The notes under the pieces: generated by a model
Databases searched by the model: none
Seen by the model: the letters and a program-made list of their open reading frames with translations, nothing else
What the model was told of the DNA's origin: nothing
Program-made: the position numbers and the translations under genes
Source: Ruminococcaceae bacterium UBA4306
GTDB taxonomy: Bacteria; Bacillota; Clostridia; Oscillospirales; Acutalibacteraceae
DNA: 41,419 nt
Assembly (NCBI GenBank): GCA_002394725.1
Contig: DGUQ01000043.1
Location: 1 to 41,419, forward strand
Direction of reading: 5' to 3'
Shown here: positions 41,170-41,419 of the stretch, in pieces
How the letters are laid out: each line of letters begins with the position of its first letter
Numbering within the stretch: the first letter of the stretch is position 1

Positions 41170-41419
41170 GGGTGACAGGAATCATCCGAACCTGCTGAAA
41201 ATGGCAATATTTCGGCAATTTTCGGCTTATCAATCTTGGCAGGCGCCAGCGCGTCCTCGCTGACTGCGCTTATTGGTAACGGTCAAGTATGACCGTTACC
41301 GTATCGCTTCGCCGCTCGTCCTTTCCCCAAAAAGCAGGCTTTTTGGGGACCCCGATCAACTTTCTGCACCGAAACTTGCTCGAAATCTTGCTCATTTTCA
41401 GTCCTTCGGAGTTTTGACG
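41170..41419. mobile_element. Second, longer MITE copy, truncated by the window end
   Basis: It begins after TA (41168-41169) with the same terminal repeat as the element at 9430 (one mismatch, C for A). It continues with the reverse-complemented interior of that element, so it lies in opposite orientation. About 100 bp in the middle are absent from the first copy and contain two perfect 11-bp-stem hairpins (41275-41300 and 41325-41348). From about 41360 to the end it again matches the first copy. The far terminal repeat should lie just outside the window. Confidence 0.85.

Noticed and set aside
40958..41170. Intact 70-aa gene after the third giant
   Set aside because: Its first 20 codons overlap the terminator hairpin, and the family-like part is a truncated DUF4143 fragment entering the MITE.

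Overview
The base composition, strong Shine-Dalgarno sites and gene families point to a Gram-positive Clostridia, most likely a Ruminococcus-like member of the Oscillospiraceae/Ruminococcaceae. Cohesin and dockerin modules, BspA-like leucine-rich repeats and large MBG-type Ig repeats all fit a gut or rumen organism. The taxonomy is inferred from gene content only.

Region 1 (1-2414, + strand) is a housekeeping block: the end of ylxM, ffh (SRP GTPase), rpsP (ribosomal protein S16) and khpA (KH-domain RNA-binding protein), closed by a strong terminator. Region 2 (2520-9404, - strand) is a molybdenum-hydroxylase operon. In transcription order it holds a MocA-like cofactor nucleotidyltransferase, a molybdopterin subunit, a [2Fe-2S] subunit, an FAD subunit, and a second enzyme in which the [2Fe-2S] and molybdopterin modules are fused (xanthine-dehydrogenase-like).

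Region 3 (about 9430-21813) is an accessory region full of mobile-element remains. It opens with a 206-bp MITE that has perfect 23-bp terminal inverted repeats and TA target duplications. An initiator tRNA-Met gene follows, with its 3' end and terminator duplicated downstream. Next come a DUF6088/AbiEi-like gene with an Xre-type partner, an AT-rich block (Clp-fold serine protease, M.HaeIII-like cytosine methyltransferase, putative restriction enzyme), and a ParA-like ATPase plus HEPN protein pair. That pair is framed by about 480-bp direct repeats, each carrying a DUF6809 gene. After it come seven 19-bp iteron-like repeats, a wrecked serine recombinase, ten copies of TGTAGCAG, and a P4-type primase-helicase. 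I read this as a decayed integrative or plasmid-like element that carries defence cargo.

Region 4 (22097-40890, + strand) is the most striking part. It encodes a membrane-anchored cohesin protein, a cohesin-dockerin adaptor, and three giant secreted proteins of 1788, 1971 and 1711 aa. Each giant combines a signal peptide, LRR_5 repeats, MBG Ig-like repeats, a papain-like Cys-His-Asp/Asn domain and a C-terminal dockerin. Together they look like a self-contained, cell-surface, cellulosome-style complex built around putative cysteine peptidases rather than glycoside hydrolases.

The window ends with an AAA-ATPase (DUF4143-type) gene fragment cut by a second, longer, oppositely oriented copy of the MITE. 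The two MITE copies therefore bracket about 31.5 kb as inverted repeats.
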